This document shows positions 7,835-17,344 of a stretch of 64,000 nt of DNA, in pieces. Under the pieces are notes generated by a model. The model was not told the origin of the DNA. It saw only the letters and a list, made by a program, of their open reading frames with translations, and searched no databases. Numbering within the stretch: position 1 is the stretch's first letter; every line of letters starts with the position of its first letter. Both the position numbers and the translations under genes were made by a program. This DNA comes from JBFLYC01 sp040756735 (lineage in GTDB: Bacteria; Bacillota; DSM-16504; Desulfitibacterales; Desulfitibacteraceae): positions 6,292-70,291 of the forward strand of contig JBFLYC010000015.1 of the NCBI GenBank assembly GCA_040756735.1, read 5' to 3'.

Positions 7835-10125
7835 AGATTTTTGGTATTGTACAAGGGGTGGGATTTCGCCCCCATGTTTATAAGCTGTCCAAAGAACATG
7901 GTCTGCATGGCTGGGTATTAAATAACAGCGAGGGCGTGGTTATCCATTGGGAAGGAGAAGAAGAGGTTATCTCCAGGGCTTTTCAGCGCTTGCTCCAGTT
8001 TCCTCCTCCCCTGGCAAGGATTGCCGGTCATGAAATAAAAAAGGTTGTTTTTTTTGGATACTCAAACTTTTTTATTCAAGAAAGTCATGCTGCTGTTGGC
8101 AAAAAGGTTTTGATCGCACCGGATGTTGGTATATGTGACGAATGTGCCAGAGAACTGCAAGACCCTGCAGATGTTAGGCATAATTATCCCTTTATAAACT
8201 GCACCAATTGCGGTCCAAGGTTTACCATTATCCAGGACAGACCCTATGATCGTCATCTTACAACCATGAAAGCCTTTGAAATGTGTCAAAGGTGCAGAAG
8301 CGAATATGAAAATCCCTTGGACAGGCGTTTTCATGCCCAGCCAAATGCCTGCAGCGAGTGCGGGCCGCGGTTGATGGTTATAGACAATAAGGGTTGTCCC
8401 ACTAGTTTAAATTTTGAAGAAATGTTCAAGTCAGGCAGTATTGTAGCAGTTAAAGGCCTTGGAGGCTTTCACCTCTTTTGCAATGCATTTGATGAGGGTG
8501 CAGTGGCAAGACTCAGGAAAGGAAAAGAGAGAGACGGGAAGCCTTTTGCTTTAATGGCTGCCAGCCTGGAAATAATTAGAAGATGCTGTCGCTTATCTGA
8601 CCGTGAAGAAGAATACCTGGTCAGTCCTGCGAGACCCATAGTAGTTTTGAAGCAGAGGAAACAGGAGGGTCTGCCTCTTCCAGCCTCCATCAATCCCGGT
8701 TTAGATACCCTGGGGGTTATGCTGCCCTATACACCTTTGCACATGCTGCTGTTCTCGCCTGAAATGCAGTTGTTGGTGGCAACAAGCGCAAACCTATCCA
8801 GCAATCCGCTCATTACTGCAAATGATGAGGCCTTTGAAAAGTTAAAGGGTTTGGCAGATTACTTTGTCATGCATAACAGGGAGATTGAAAATCCCTGTGA
8901 CGATACTGTGGGAATGGTGCTGGGTGATGAGTGGCAGTTTATCAGAAAGGCCAGGGGATATGTTCCCCTGCCGGTATCCAGCCGGGATGCAGCCTTGAAG
9001 CCCACCCTGGCCTGCGGCGGGAGCCTCAAGAGTACTTTTGCCCTGGCGGCAGGTGATCAGGTTTTTTTAAGCCAGCACCTGGGCGACCTGGACAATTACT
9101 TGAATTTTAAAGTATATGAAAAGACCCTTTATAAAATGATTAAACTATTAGAGATAGAGCCCGGTCTGGTTGTGTGTGACCTTCATCCGGGTTACCATAG
9201 TTCCCATTATGCTGAAGAATTAGCCGCTAAATGGCAGCTGCCCCTTGTCAAGGCCCAACACCATCATGCTCATATGGCCAGCTGCATGGCCGATAACGGG
9301 CTTGGTGGGCAGGTGATGGCTGTCAGCTGTGACGGTACGGGGTACGGAACAGATGGCGCTATCTGGGGCTGTGAGTTTTTATATGGAGATTACAGGACCT
9401 TTAAGCGTGCAGGACACTTGAGTTATGTGCCCCTTCCGGGCGGAGAGGCTTCAATTCAAAGACCTGCTCGTATGGCCTACAGCTATTTGATAAGCTTATT
9501 GGGTGAAAGGGGCAGGAGTGCGGCTCTAAAATGGCTGAAGGCCCTGCCGGGTCCGGAGTTAAAGGCCCTGGACATTCAGCTTGCAAAGGGACTAAACACG
9601 GTTCAGACTTCAAGCGCCGGCCGCCTTTTTGATGCTGTGGCTGCCCTGTTGGGAATATGTGCTGAGCAGGTTTATGACGGCCAGGGGCCCATGGAAATGG
9701 AAGCCCTGGCTGATAAATGGCCTAAACCAGCTATTCATGAAAATCATTACAGAATAACAATCCAGCATAAAGCAGGTTCGACTTTTGAACTGGATACCAC
9801 ACCGCTTTGGGATGAGCTGATTTATGATATGGAAACTGAAACTCCAAGGGGAAAAATAGCCTATAAATTTCACCAGGGATTTGCTGCAGCAGTTAAAGAA
9901 GGCATTCTCTGCATGTCAAAGGTTACCGGGCTAAAAAGGGTTGTTCTGTCAGGAGGCGTTTTTCAAAATAGGCTGCTGGTGGAACTGCTCCTTGAAATGT
10001 TGAAGACCGATGGTATTGAAGTATTCCTGCAAAAGCAGGTTCCTGCCAATGATGGCGGATTGGCTTTAGGTCAGGTTTTTATTGGAAATGAGGTGTCTAA
10101 GAATGTGCCTGGCAGTACCCTTTAG
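7804..10125 (+). CDS. hypF: Carbamoyltransferase HypF
   Basis: 773 residues, normal for HypF. Order: acylphosphatase domain (KIFGIVQGVGFRPHVYKL near residues 10-28), two zinc-finger repeats (CDECARELQD...CTNCGPRF and CQRCRSEYENP...CSECGPRL), YrdC-like domain, and Kae1-like domain with the HHHAHMASCM metal motif. It turns carbamoyl phosphate into a thiocarboxamide on HypE, the source of the cyanide ligands. Carbamoyl phosphate is also expected from the purine pathway encoded later in the window, so the two systems may share this metabolite. Confidence 0.95.
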   Translation: MGIGKEAWEVKIFGIVQGVGFRPHVYKLSKEHGLHGWVLNNSEGVVIHWEGEEEVISRAFQRLLQFPPPLARIAGHEIKKVVFFGYSNFFIQESHAAVGKKVLIAPDVGICDECARELQDPADVRHNYPFINCTNCGPRFTIIQDRPYDRHLTTMKAFEMCQRCRSEYENPLDRRFHAQPNACSECGPRLMVIDNKGCPTSLNFEEMFKSGSIVAVKGLGGFHLFCNAFDEGAVARLRKGKERDGKPFALMAASLEIIRRCCRLSDREEEYLVSPARPIVVLKQRKQEGLPLPASINPGLDTLGVMLPYTPLHMLLFSPEMQLLVATSANLSSNPLITANDEAFEKLKGLADYFVMHNREIENPCDDTVGMVLGDEWQFIRKARGYVPLPVSSRDAALKPTLACGGSLKSTFALAAGDQVFLSQHLGDLDNYLNFKVYEKTLYKMIKLLEIEPGLVVCDLHPGYHSSHYAEELAAKWQLPLVKAQHHHAHMASCMADNGLGGQVMAVSCDGTGYGTDGAIWGCEFLYGDYRTFKRAGHLSYVPLPGGEASIQRPARMAYSYLISLLGERGRSAALKWLKALPGPELKALDIQLAKGLNTVQTSSAGRLFDAVAALLGICAEQVYDGQGPMEMEALADKWPKPAIHENHYRITIQHKAGSTFELDTTPLWDELIYDMETETPRGKIAYKFHQGFAAAVKEGILCMSKVTGLKRVVLSGGVFQNRLLVELLLEMLKTDGIEVFLQKQVPANDGGLALGQVFIGNEVSKNVPGSTL

Positions 10126-10330
10126 GATAAAGTCCATAAACGGGACCATGGCAGAAGTTGAATTAGAAGGCGTCACTCAAGAGATTTCCATAGCTCTTAC
10201 CCCTCAAGTAAATATTGGGCAATGGGTTTTGGTACATGCCGGCTATGCTATACATGTAGTGGAAGAGGCCGAGGCCAATGAAACCATTGAACTGCTGGAG
10301 GAAATGTATGAAGCCCAGAAAAACCACTAA
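10103..10330 (+). CDS. hypC: Hydrogenase assembly chaperone HypC
   Basis: 75 residues starting MCLAVP; Cys2 is the iron-binding residue of HypC/HupF. I chose the ATG at 10103, preceded by GAGGTG, over the upstream ATG at 10082 because HypC proteins begin with this motif. It overlaps the end of hypF by 23 bases and the start of hypD by 23 bases. It carries the Fe(CN)2CO unit with HypD to the hydrogenase large subunit. Confidence 0.93.
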   Translation: MCLAVPFRIKSINGTMAEVELEGVTQEISIALTPQVNIGQWVLVHAGYAIHVVEEAEANETIELLEEMYEAQKNH

Positions 10331-11402
10331 GGTTGATCCCTTGGAATTGCTGGAAGCAGTGAGAGATTTGACCCCCCTGGATAAAACCGTTACCATCATG
10401 GAGGTTTGTGGAACTCATACCATGGCAATTGGTAAAAGCGGCATGCGTCAACTGCTTCCGCCAAATCTAAAACTGGTCTCAGGACCCGGCTGCCCGGTTT
10501 GCGTGACCCATGAAGCAGAGGTTGAAACTTTTTTGCATTTGGCGCAGCATGAAAACGTAATCCTGGCAACTTTTGGAGATTTAATGAGGGTTCCAGGTCA
10601 AAGCAGCAGCCTTGCCCAGGCAAGGGCCCAAGGAGCAAGGGTAATAGTGGTCTATTCTACATTGGAAGCCTTAAAGCTTGCGAGGCTTTATCCTGATAGG
10701 GAAGTGGTATTTTTGGGGGTTGGTTTTGAAACCACTGCTCCTACAGTTGCCATGTCAATAATGCAAGCTTCAAAGGAAAGGATAGCCAATTATTCCGTTT
10801 ATTCCATGCACAAGCTGGTTCCCCCTGCTATAGAAGCTTTGCTTTCACAGGGTGAAGTAAAGATTGACGGGTTTTTATGTCCAGGTCATGTCAGTACCAT
10901 CATAGGCACAAAACCCTATGAGCCGGCGGCTCAAAAATATAATAAACCCTGTGTAATTACAGGGTTTGACATAGAAGACATCTTGCAGGCGCTGATTATG
11001 CTGCTTACGCAGATCAAGGAGCGGAGATGTGAAGTGCAAAATCAGTATGTCAGGGGAGTCAATTCCCAGGGCAACATGTCTGCACTAGGAGTTTTGCAGG
11101 AGGTTTTTGAAGTAGCAGATGCTTTCTGGAGAGGATTTGGCACAATTTATGCCAGCGGTTTAAAATTGCGAGAAAGGTATCAAGAATATGATGCTCTTAG
11201 TAGATTTGAGGTTCCTCATTTTGATTTTGGGAAGTCTGTAAATGCTTGTTCATGCGGTGACATCCTGAAAGGGAAGATGATTCCACCTGAGTGCAGGTTG
11301 TATAAGAGAGCCTGCACCCCGGCTAAACCCAGGGGACCATGCATGGTTTCTTCCGAAGGGGCATGTGCTGCATATTATCGTTTTGAAGAATTCGGAGGCT
11401 GA
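10308..11402 (+). CDS. hypD: Hydrogenase Fe-ligand scaffold HypD
   Basis: About 364 residues from the ATG at 10308 (GGAGG 6 bases upstream; a longer frame starts at 10278). Conserved HypD motifs: EVCGTHTMAIG, SGPGCPVCVT, FLGVGFETTAP, GFLCPGHVS and CITGFDIEDIL-like. The C-terminal cysteines (ACSCGDILKG, PECRLYKRACTP) bind the [4Fe-4S] cluster. It builds the Fe(CN)2CO group together with HypC and HypE. Confidence 0.95.
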   Translation: MKPRKTTKVDPLELLEAVRDLTPLDKTVTIMEVCGTHTMAIGKSGMRQLLPPNLKLVSGPGCPVCVTHEAEVETFLHLAQHENVILATFGDLMRVPGQSSSLAQARAQGARVIVVYSTLEALKLARLYPDREVVFLGVGFETTAPTVAMSIMQASKERIANYSVYSMHKLVPPAIEALLSQGEVKIDGFLCPGHVSTIIGTKPYEPAAQKYNKPCVITGFDIEDILQALIMLLTQIKERRCEVQNQYVRGVNSQGNMSALGVLQEVFEVADAFWRGFGTIYASGLKLRERYQEYDALSRFEVPHFDFGKSVNACSCGDILKGKMIPPECRLYKRACTPAKPRGPCMVSSEGACAAYYRFEEFGG

Positions 11403-11406
11403 AAAG

Positions 11407-12417
11407 ATGGAACTAATCACCCTTGCCCATGGCAGCGGCGGGAGGCTCTCTCATGAATTAGTGGAAGAAGTTATTTATCCTATTTTTAACAACAACGGGG
11501 GACAGGACCTTCTTGACGCAGCTGTTATCCCTGTCCCTGTACAACCGGGGAAATTGGCCATGACAACCGACAGCTATGTCATTTCTCCCATATTTTTCCC
11601 AGGCGGGGACATCGGCAGGCTGGCTGCTTGCGGCACCATTAATGACCTGGCCGTATGTGGGGCTATACCAAAATTCATGAGTGTGGGATTGATTATTGAA
11701 GAAGGATTTCCAATACGAGAGTTAAAACAGGTCTTGCACTCTCTGGCAGATACAGCGGCAGAAGCAGGGGTATCTGTCGTGACGGGAGATACCAAGGTGG
11801 TTGAAAAAGGGAATGTAGATAAAATTTATATTAATACCGCAGGCATTGGCTTTATTCCCCCTGGAGTTAACTTAAATCCCCAAAATATAAAGCCGGGCGA
11901 TGTGGTTATTGTCAGCGGCACTCTGGGGGACCATGAAATGGCTGTTCTAAGCTGCCGAGAGGGTTTATCTTTTGGAATCGAGGTGGTGAGCGATTGTGCC
12001 GCACTCAATGATTTGACTAAATGCCTTGTAGCAACAGGGGCTGTAAAGTGTATGAGAGATCCCACAAGGGGCGGCGCAGCAGCATCTTTGTGGGAGTTGG
12101 CTGGGCAGTCGAAAATGACCATTGAAATACAGGAAGCAGCCATACCCTTGCACCCATCTGTGGCCGCCGGCTGCAGCATGCTTGGTCTAGACCCCCTGTA
12201 CCTGGCCAATGAAGGCAAACTAGTAATTATAGTTAATCCTGAAGGAGAAAAGGAAATTATTGCGCGACTAAAAAATCATTCCCTGGGAAGAAATGCTGCT
12301 GTAATAGGTAAGGTGGCCAACCAGGATAGGTCTGGCAAGGTTCTGCTGCAGACTGCCCTGGGGGCAAAACGGTTGGTTACTTTAAACGAAGGCGAGCATT
12401 TACCCAGGATTTGTTGA
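11407..12417 (+). CDS. hypE: Hydrogenase maturation protein HypE
   Basis: 336 residues from the ATG at 11407 (GGAGGCTGAAAAG upstream). It begins LITLAHGSGGR and ends in the obligatory C-terminal PRIC cysteine, which receives the carbamoyl group from HypF and is dehydrated to a thiocyanate. AIR-synthase-like ATP-binding fold (DPTRGGAAASLWELA). Last gene of the hyp operon; 132 bases separate it from hdrC. Confidence 0.95.
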   Translation: MELITLAHGSGGRLSHELVEEVIYPIFNNNGGQDLLDAAVIPVPVQPGKLAMTTDSYVISPIFFPGGDIGRLAACGTINDLAVCGAIPKFMSVGLIIEEGFPIRELKQVLHSLADTAAEAGVSVVTGDTKVVEKGNVDKIYINTAGIGFIPPGVNLNPQNIKPGDVVIVSGTLGDHEMAVLSCREGLSFGIEVVSDCAALNDLTKCLVATGAVKCMRDPTRGGAAASLWELAGQSKMTIEIQEAAIPLHPSVAAGCSMLGLDPLYLANEGKLVIIVNPEGEKEIIARLKNHSLGRNAAVIGKVANQDRSGKVLLQTALGAKRLVTLNEGEHLPRIC

Positions 12418-12549
12418 ATATAATGCTAATCATGGAAGATTAATGGAAAGGAGTTGATAAATAAGAAACATTTATAAGTTTAATTAATATATTGAATTTT
12501 CTCAAAGGCAGAGTATTCGAAAAAAAAATTATTGTAAGGAGGGGAGATT

Positions 12550-13125
12550 GTGGGAATGTTGCCTGTGCTCAAGCAGGAAGAACTGGATCAGGATTTTCTC
12601 CAGGAAATTAAGGGGCTGCCTGGGGGAGAGGAAATCGAAGCCTGCATCCAATGCGGCACATGTTCCGGTTCATGTCCTTCGAGCCATATGATGGACTATA
12701 CGCCGCGAAAACTAATTTTAATGGTTATGGCCGGCATGAGAGAAGAAGTATTAACAAGCAAAGCCCCCTGGATATGTGCTTCTTGCTATTCATGTACCGT
12801 CAGATGTCCCCATGGCGTGGCTGTGACAGAATTCATGTACCTGTTGAAAAATTTATCCATGAAGCGGGCCCCAGAGTCGAGGGATGTTTCATCAAAGGTT
12901 TTTTACCGTTCCTTCAACAAAATAATTGAAAATGACGGGAGAATTAATGAAATGAAACTGATGACGTCCTATGCATTAAAAACAGACCCGACAAGGCTTG
13001 TGCAGATGGCCCCCATGGGCATGAAAATGCTTGTAAAAGGAAGGATGCCCCTGGTGGTTGCAGGAATAGTCAATAAGGAAGGGTTTCGCCGGATTCTGGC
13101 CCGGGCAAGGGGGGAAAGAGCATGA
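12550..13125 (+). CDS. hdrC: Heterodisulfide reductase subunit C-like iron-sulfur protein
   Basis: 191 residues with two [4Fe-4S] motifs: Cys32/35/38/42 and Cys76/79/82/86, each in CxxCxxCxxxC form and ending in CP. The GTG start follows AAGGAGGGGAGA. HdrC relays electrons between HdrA and HdrB. The stop overlaps the hdrB start by 4 bases (ATGA). In a bacterium the final disulfide acceptor is unlikely to be CoM-S-S-CoB, so the substrate is unknown. Confidence 0.9.
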   Translation: MGMLPVLKQEELDQDFLQEIKGLPGGEEIEACIQCGTCSGSCPSSHMMDYTPRKLILMVMAGMREEVLTSKAPWICASCYSCTVRCPHGVAVTEFMYLLKNLSMKRAPESRDVSSKVFYRSFNKIIENDGRINEMKLMTSYALKTDPTRLVQMAPMGMKMLVKGRMPLVVAGIVNKEGFRRILARARGERA

Positions 13126-13985
13126 AGTATAATTATTTTCCAGGCTGTTCCTTGCACAGCACCGCAGTTGATTACCAGATGTCCGTTGAACAAAGCTGTA
13201 AAACTCTTGGGCTTGAACTCATAGATATTGATGATTGGAACTGCTGCGGAGCAACAGCAACTGTTTCTGAGGATAGAAACAAGGCTGTACTATTGGCGGC
13301 AATTACTTTAGCCAAAAGCAAAGAGGGCATGGATGTGGTGGCTGCCTGTAATGCATGCTATCTCAGGCTTCACCAGGTGGGCAGCAAGTTTGACAAGTAC
13401 CCTAATTTAAAGAAGTGGGTTGTATCCCTCTTAAGAGAAGCCGGTTTAAGAACAGATATAGAGAAGATTAAAGTTAAGCATCTGCTCCAGGTAATTCTAG
13501 AAGATGTGGGTTTTGCCAATGTGCAAAGCAAGGTTGTTAAGCCATTAAAAGGCTTAAAGGTTGTGCCCTACTACGGGTGCCAGATTGCCAAGCCGGAAAG
13601 CTTTGATGACCCGGAACAGCCTACAGCCTTAGATGGTCTCCTTAAGTCCTTGGGCGCAGATGTTTTGCCCTTTACCAGAAAGACCAGGTGTTGTGGGAAT
13701 TCCCTGGTGATTACCAATGAAACTGTTGCCTTTAGGATGATTTATGAATTACTTGATGAAGCCGCTGTGCTTGGCGCCCAGGCTGTGGCAGTTGCCTGTC
13801 CTGTTTGTCAACTGAACTTGGATGCTTACCAGGCTAAGGTAAACAGGGCGTATAAGAAAGAGTACAACATACCGGTAGTTTACTTTACACAGTTGATGGG
13901 CTTAGCCTTTGGCCTTGAGCCTAAAGTGTTAGGCCTGGGCAAGGGCATGGTCTCATCTGACAAACTGGTAAAAAGTATAGTTTAG
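13122..13985 (+). CDS. hdrB: Heterodisulfide reductase subunit B-like protein
   Basis: 287 residues with two CCG domains. The first has FPGCSLH, NCCGA (Cys41-Cys42) and ACNACYLRL. The second has YGCQIAKPE, RCCGNS and ACPVCQLNLD. In methanogens these bind two noncubane [4Fe-4S] clusters that split a disulfide. All ligand cysteines are present, so the protein should be catalytically competent. hdrA starts 11 bases after its stop. Confidence 0.92.
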   Translation: MKYNYFPGCSLHSTAVDYQMSVEQSCKTLGLELIDIDDWNCCGATATVSEDRNKAVLLAAITLAKSKEGMDVVAACNACYLRLHQVGSKFDKYPNLKKWVVSLLREAGLRTDIEKIKVKHLLQVILEDVGFANVQSKVVKPLKGLKVVPYYGCQIAKPESFDDPEQPTALDGLLKSLGADVLPFTRKTRCCGNSLVITNETVAFRMIYELLDEAAVLGAQAVAVACPVCQLNLDAYQAKVNRAYKKEYNIPVVYFTQLMGLAFGLEPKVLGLGKGMVSSDKLVKSIV

Positions 13986-13996
13986 GAGGTGGCGAA

Positions 13997-15949
13997 ATGG
14001 GGGAAAAAGTTGGCGTATATGTTTGCCACTGCGGCAGCAACATTGCCGATGTGGTTGACTGCAAAAAGGCTGCGCAGGCGGCAGGCGAATTGGACAACGT
14101 TGTTGTTTCCAGGGAATATAAATACATGTGTTCTGATCCCGGGCAGTCTCTCATCAAAGATGACATCAAGGATTTTGGCATAACAAGGGTGGTAGTTGCA
14201 GCCTGCTCGCCGCGGATGCATGAACCTACATTTAGAAAGACCCTGGAAAGTGCAAATCTAAATGGTTATTTACTGGAAATGGCTAACATCAGGGAGCACT
14301 GTTCATGGGTTTCCAAGGATCCCGGGGCAGCGACCCAAAAAGCCAATGCCTTGATCAAGGCAGCCGTAAAAAGGGTCGTGCATCACCAGCCCATTGAGCA
14401 GAGAGAGGTGCCTGTCAATAAGGCGACACTGGTCGTAGGAGGAGGAATTGCAGGGATCCAGGCTGCTCTGCAGATAGCTCAGGCCGGTTATCCGGTTTAT
14501 CTTGTTGAAAAGGAGCCCTCCATTGGCGGCCATATGGCCCAGCTGGATAAGACCTTTCCTACCATGGACTGTGCTGCATGTATTTTGACGCCCAAAATGG
14601 TTAATGTGGCGCATAATCCAAACATCTCTTTGTTTTCCTACTCTGAGGTGGTAGATGTAGAAGGCTTTGTAGGCAGCTACAAAGTTAAGATAAAAAGAAA
14701 ACCCAGGTATGTCAAAGAGGACGCCTGTACCGGATGTAACGACTGTGTTACGGCATGTATTATGAAGGATAGAATCACCAGTGAGTTTGAAGTGGGACTG
14801 GGCAAAAGAAGCGCTATCTATATACCTTTTCCCCAGGCAGTACCCTTAAAGGCTGTAGTTGACCCGGAAAACTGCCTGTACTTGAAAAAGGGCAAATGCA
14901 AGCAAACCTGTGTAACTGCATGCAGCCGCAAGGCCATAGATTTCGAACAAACAGAAGAGATTGTGGAAGTGGATGTGGGTGCAATTATCCTGGCGATAGG
15001 CCATGATATGTTTGATCCCAGTATTGCTCCCCAGTGGGGCTATGGCCGCTTTGACAACGTAATTACCGGCATGCAGTTTGAAAGAATGGCTAATGCTTCT
15101 GGTCCAACCCATGGCAAGATAGTTAAAAAAGACGGTACAGAACCCAAGAGGGTTGCTGTTTTGCACTGCATTGGCAGCAGGGACGAAAACTATTACAAAT
15201 ACTGCTCCAGGGTGTGCTGCATGTCTTCAGTGAAATTTTCCCACATGGTCAGAGAAAAGCTTAAAGCGGACGTTTACGACCTGTACATTGATATGAGGAC
15301 GTTCGGCAAGCAATATGAGGAGTTTTATAACAGGGTCCAAGAGGAAGGAGTTACTTTCATCCGCGGCAAGGGAGCAGAGGTTACGGAAATTGAAGGACAG
15401 TTGACGGTACGTGTAGAGGACACCTTGCTTGGAGTATACAGGGAAATTCCTGTGGATATGGTTGTTCTTAATACGGCCCTTATCCCAAGGAGAGACAGTG
15501 AGAAAATTGGGCAAATCTTTAATATTTCCCGGGGTGAATCCGGATTTTTCCTGGAGTCCCACATCAAGCTTGACCCGGTCAGCACTACAACCCAGGGAAT
15601 CTATATTGCCGGCACCTGCCAGAGCCCCAAGGATATCCCGGATACGGTGGCCCAGGGTTCGGCTGCTGCTGCAGAAGCCATGGCTGCCATTGCTACAGGA
15701 AAGGTGAAGATTTCACCGGTTATTGCCATGCTGGATGAAAACATCTGCTCAGGATGTAAGTGCTGCGTCGATAGATGCCGTTACAGGGCAATTTCTTTCG
15801 ACACTGAGAAGAAAAGGGCCCACATCAATGAAGCAGTATGCAAAGGATGCGGCAGCTGCGCATCTACCTGCCCGTCAGGGGCTATAACTATATCCCACTA
15901 TACCAGGGATCAGCTTTTTGCTCAAATAGAAGGGGTGATTGGATTATGA
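13997..15949 (+). CDS. hdrA: Heterodisulfide reductase subunit A (flavin-bifurcating core)
   Basis: 650 residues. N-terminal HdrA domain (VGVYVCHCGSNIADVV, ACSPRMHEPTFR), then an FAD-binding thioredoxin-reductase-like fold (VVGGGIAGIQAAL near residue 145), an inserted ferredoxin motif (CTGCNDCVTAC), and two C-terminal [4Fe-4S] motifs (CSGCKCCVDRC and CKGCGSCASTCP). The position that is Sec in some archaeal HdrA proteins appears to be Cys here. HdrA is the site of flavin-based electron bifurcation between ferredoxin and a higher-potential acceptor. The stop overlaps the mvhD start by 4 bases. Confidence 0.93.
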   Translation: MGEKVGVYVCHCGSNIADVVDCKKAAQAAGELDNVVVSREYKYMCSDPGQSLIKDDIKDFGITRVVVAACSPRMHEPTFRKTLESANLNGYLLEMANIREHCSWVSKDPGAATQKANALIKAAVKRVVHHQPIEQREVPVNKATLVVGGGIAGIQAALQIAQAGYPVYLVEKEPSIGGHMAQLDKTFPTMDCAACILTPKMVNVAHNPNISLFSYSEVVDVEGFVGSYKVKIKRKPRYVKEDACTGCNDCVTACIMKDRITSEFEVGLGKRSAIYIPFPQAVPLKAVVDPENCLYLKKGKCKQTCVTACSRKAIDFEQTEEIVEVDVGAIILAIGHDMFDPSIAPQWGYGRFDNVITGMQFERMANASGPTHGKIVKKDGTEPKRVAVLHCIGSRDENYYKYCSRVCCMSSVKFSHMVREKLKADVYDLYIDMRTFGKQYEEFYNRVQEEGVTFIRGKGAEVTEIEGQLTVRVEDTLLGVYREIPVDMVVLNTALIPRRDSEKIGQIFNISRGESGFFLESHIKLDPVSTTTQGIYIAGTCQSPKDIPDTVAQGSAAAAEAMAAIATGKVKISPVIAMLDENICSGCKCCVDRCRYRAISFDTEKKRAHINEAVCKGCGSCASTCPSGAITISHYTRDQLFAQIEGVIGL

Positions 15950-16386
15950 GCAACCAGCAAGAGAGCAGTTTTGAACCTGTAATTGTCGGATTTTTGTGCA
16001 ACTGGTGTTCCTATGCAGGAGCAGACCTGGCCGGCATATCAAGGGTCAAGTACCCGGAAAACATCAGGATAATCAGGGTAATGTGCAGCGGCAGGGTTGA
16101 CCCGGTATTCATCTTCAAGGCCTTTAAAGAAGGGGCAGACGGTGTCCTGGTGAGCGGCTGACACATCAAAGACTGTCATTACCTGGATGGTAATGTAAAT
16201 GCCATGAAAAGAGCGCCCCTTGTAACTGCCCTTTTAGAACAATTGGGCATCGAGAAGGAACGTTTTAAATTAACCTGGGTTTCTGCATCCGAAGGAGAAA
16301 AGTTTGCAGGTATAGTTGAAGATATGACAAAGACACTCAAAGAGCTGGGACCGCTTAAAATGAAGGGAGGGAAACAGCTTGCCTAA
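15946..16386 (+). CDS. mvhD: MvhD-type hydrogenase delta subunit, selenoprotein (UGA at 16159-16161 read as Sec72)
   Basis: 146 residues if the in-frame TGA at 16159-16161 is decoded. The family motif is a GCHxGDCHY-type [2Fe-2S] site; here it reads VLVSG-U-HIKDCHYLDGN, so the TGA takes the place of the first conserved cysteine. The downstream frame continues without a break to a TAA at 16384-16386, and mvhG overlaps it by 8 bases. A 7-bp hairpin begins 15 bases after the TGA. Archaeal VhuD is a known selenoprotein at this kind of site. MvhD passes electrons from the hydrogenase to HdrA. An ordinary stop would remove half the protein and its cluster ligands. Confidence 0.88.
16177..16195 (+). 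promoter_or_regulatory. Candidate bacterial SECIS hairpin in mvhD
   Basis: Perfect 7-bp stem CATTACC/GGTAATG with loop TGGAT, placed so that the loop lies about 22 bases after the UGA at 16159-16161. Bacterial SECIS elements are hairpins just downstream of UGA that bind SelB, usually with G and U in the apical loop. The fit is by position and shape only. Confidence 0.6.
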
Positions 16387-17344
16387 GTTAAAAGTTGCAG
16401 CTTACTGGGCTGCTGATTGCGGAGGTTGTGGAGTAGCAGTATTGGATATTAACGAAAAAATTCTGGATCTGGCTGCCGCCGCAGATATCGTCTTTTGGCC
16501 CCTGGCGGCGGACCCCAAAGTTGAAGATGTTAAAGCCATGGCAGATAAGGAGATTGATGTATGTCTCTTTAGCGGCGCCATTAGAAATGAAGAGAATGAA
16601 GAGATGGCCGAGCTTTTGAGGAAAAAATCCAAGATCTTAATTGCTTATGGAAGCTGTGCATGTTTTGGGGGTATTCCTGCCCTGGCTAACCTTTTTACAA
16701 GAGAAGAAATATTAGATAAGGTTTACAATACATCAGAGTCAACCAGCAATCCGGCACATGTTCTTCCCATGACCAGCGCTAGTGTTCCTGAAGGTGAACT
16801 TACCCTGCCGGCTTTTTATAACCATGTATATACCCTGGACCAGATTGTAGATGTAGAGTATTATATTCCCGGCTGCGCGCCGGTACCTGAAATAGTCTGG
16901 AATGCTGTAAAGGCTTTGATAGATGGGGCAGTTCCCCCAAAAGGCGCCATCTTTGCTGGGACTAAAACTTTGTGTGATGAATGTCTGAAAGTAAAGGAAG
17001 AAAAGAAGCTCAAGGAAATCAAGCGCCCCATAGAAGTAATGGTGGATTCCGAGAAGTGTTTGTTGGAGCAGGGCCTTATATGTATGGGACCTGTAACCAG
17101 GGGTGGCTGCGGGGGCAGGTGCACCAAAATGGATATGCCCTGCCGGGGCTGCTTTGGGCCTACAGAAGGCAGTTTAGATCAGGGAGCCAAAATGGCAGGA
17201 ACAATCGCTTCTATCATCGATAGTACAGACGAAGTGGAAGTAGAAAAAATAATTAAGCGCATCATGGATCCGGCAGGTACTTTTTATCGTTTCACCCTGG
17301 CTGGTTCCATGCTTAGAGGAAAAAGAAGGGAGGGTGTTTCATGA
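16379..17344 (+). CDS. mvhG: [NiFe] hydrogenase small subunit MvhG
   Basis: 321 residues from a TTG start with GAAGGGAGG upstream. Proximal cluster motif ADCGGCGVAVLD, AYGSCACFGG and YYIPGCAPVPE. Distal cluster cysteines lie in CDECLKV, EKCLLEQGLICMG and CGGRCTKMDMPCRGCFGP. This matches group 3 (Mvh/Vhu) hydrogenase small subunits, which are cytoplasmic and pass electrons to MvhD. No Tat signal is present. It overlaps the end of mvhD and abuts mvhA, whose start overlaps its stop. Confidence 0.92.
   Translation: MPKLKVAAYWAADCGGCGVAVLDINEKILDLAAAADIVFWPLAADPKVEDVKAMADKEIDVCLFSGAIRNEENEEMAELLRKKSKILIAYGSCACFGGIPALANLFTREEILDKVYNTSESTSNPAHVLPMTSASVPEGELTLPAFYNHVYTLDQIVDVEYYIPGCAPVPEIVWNAVKALIDGAVPPKGAIFAGTKTLCDECLKVKEEKKLKEIKRPIEVMVDSEKCLLEQGLICMGPVTRGGCGGRCTKMDMPCRGCFGPTEGSLDQGAKMAGTIASIIDSTDEVEVEKIIKRIMDPAGTFYRFTLAGSMLRGKRREGVS

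Noticed and set aside
13997..15949. A selenocysteine in HdrA, as in some archaeal HdrA proteins
   Set aside because: The frame has no internal UGA and the candidate position reads Cys.
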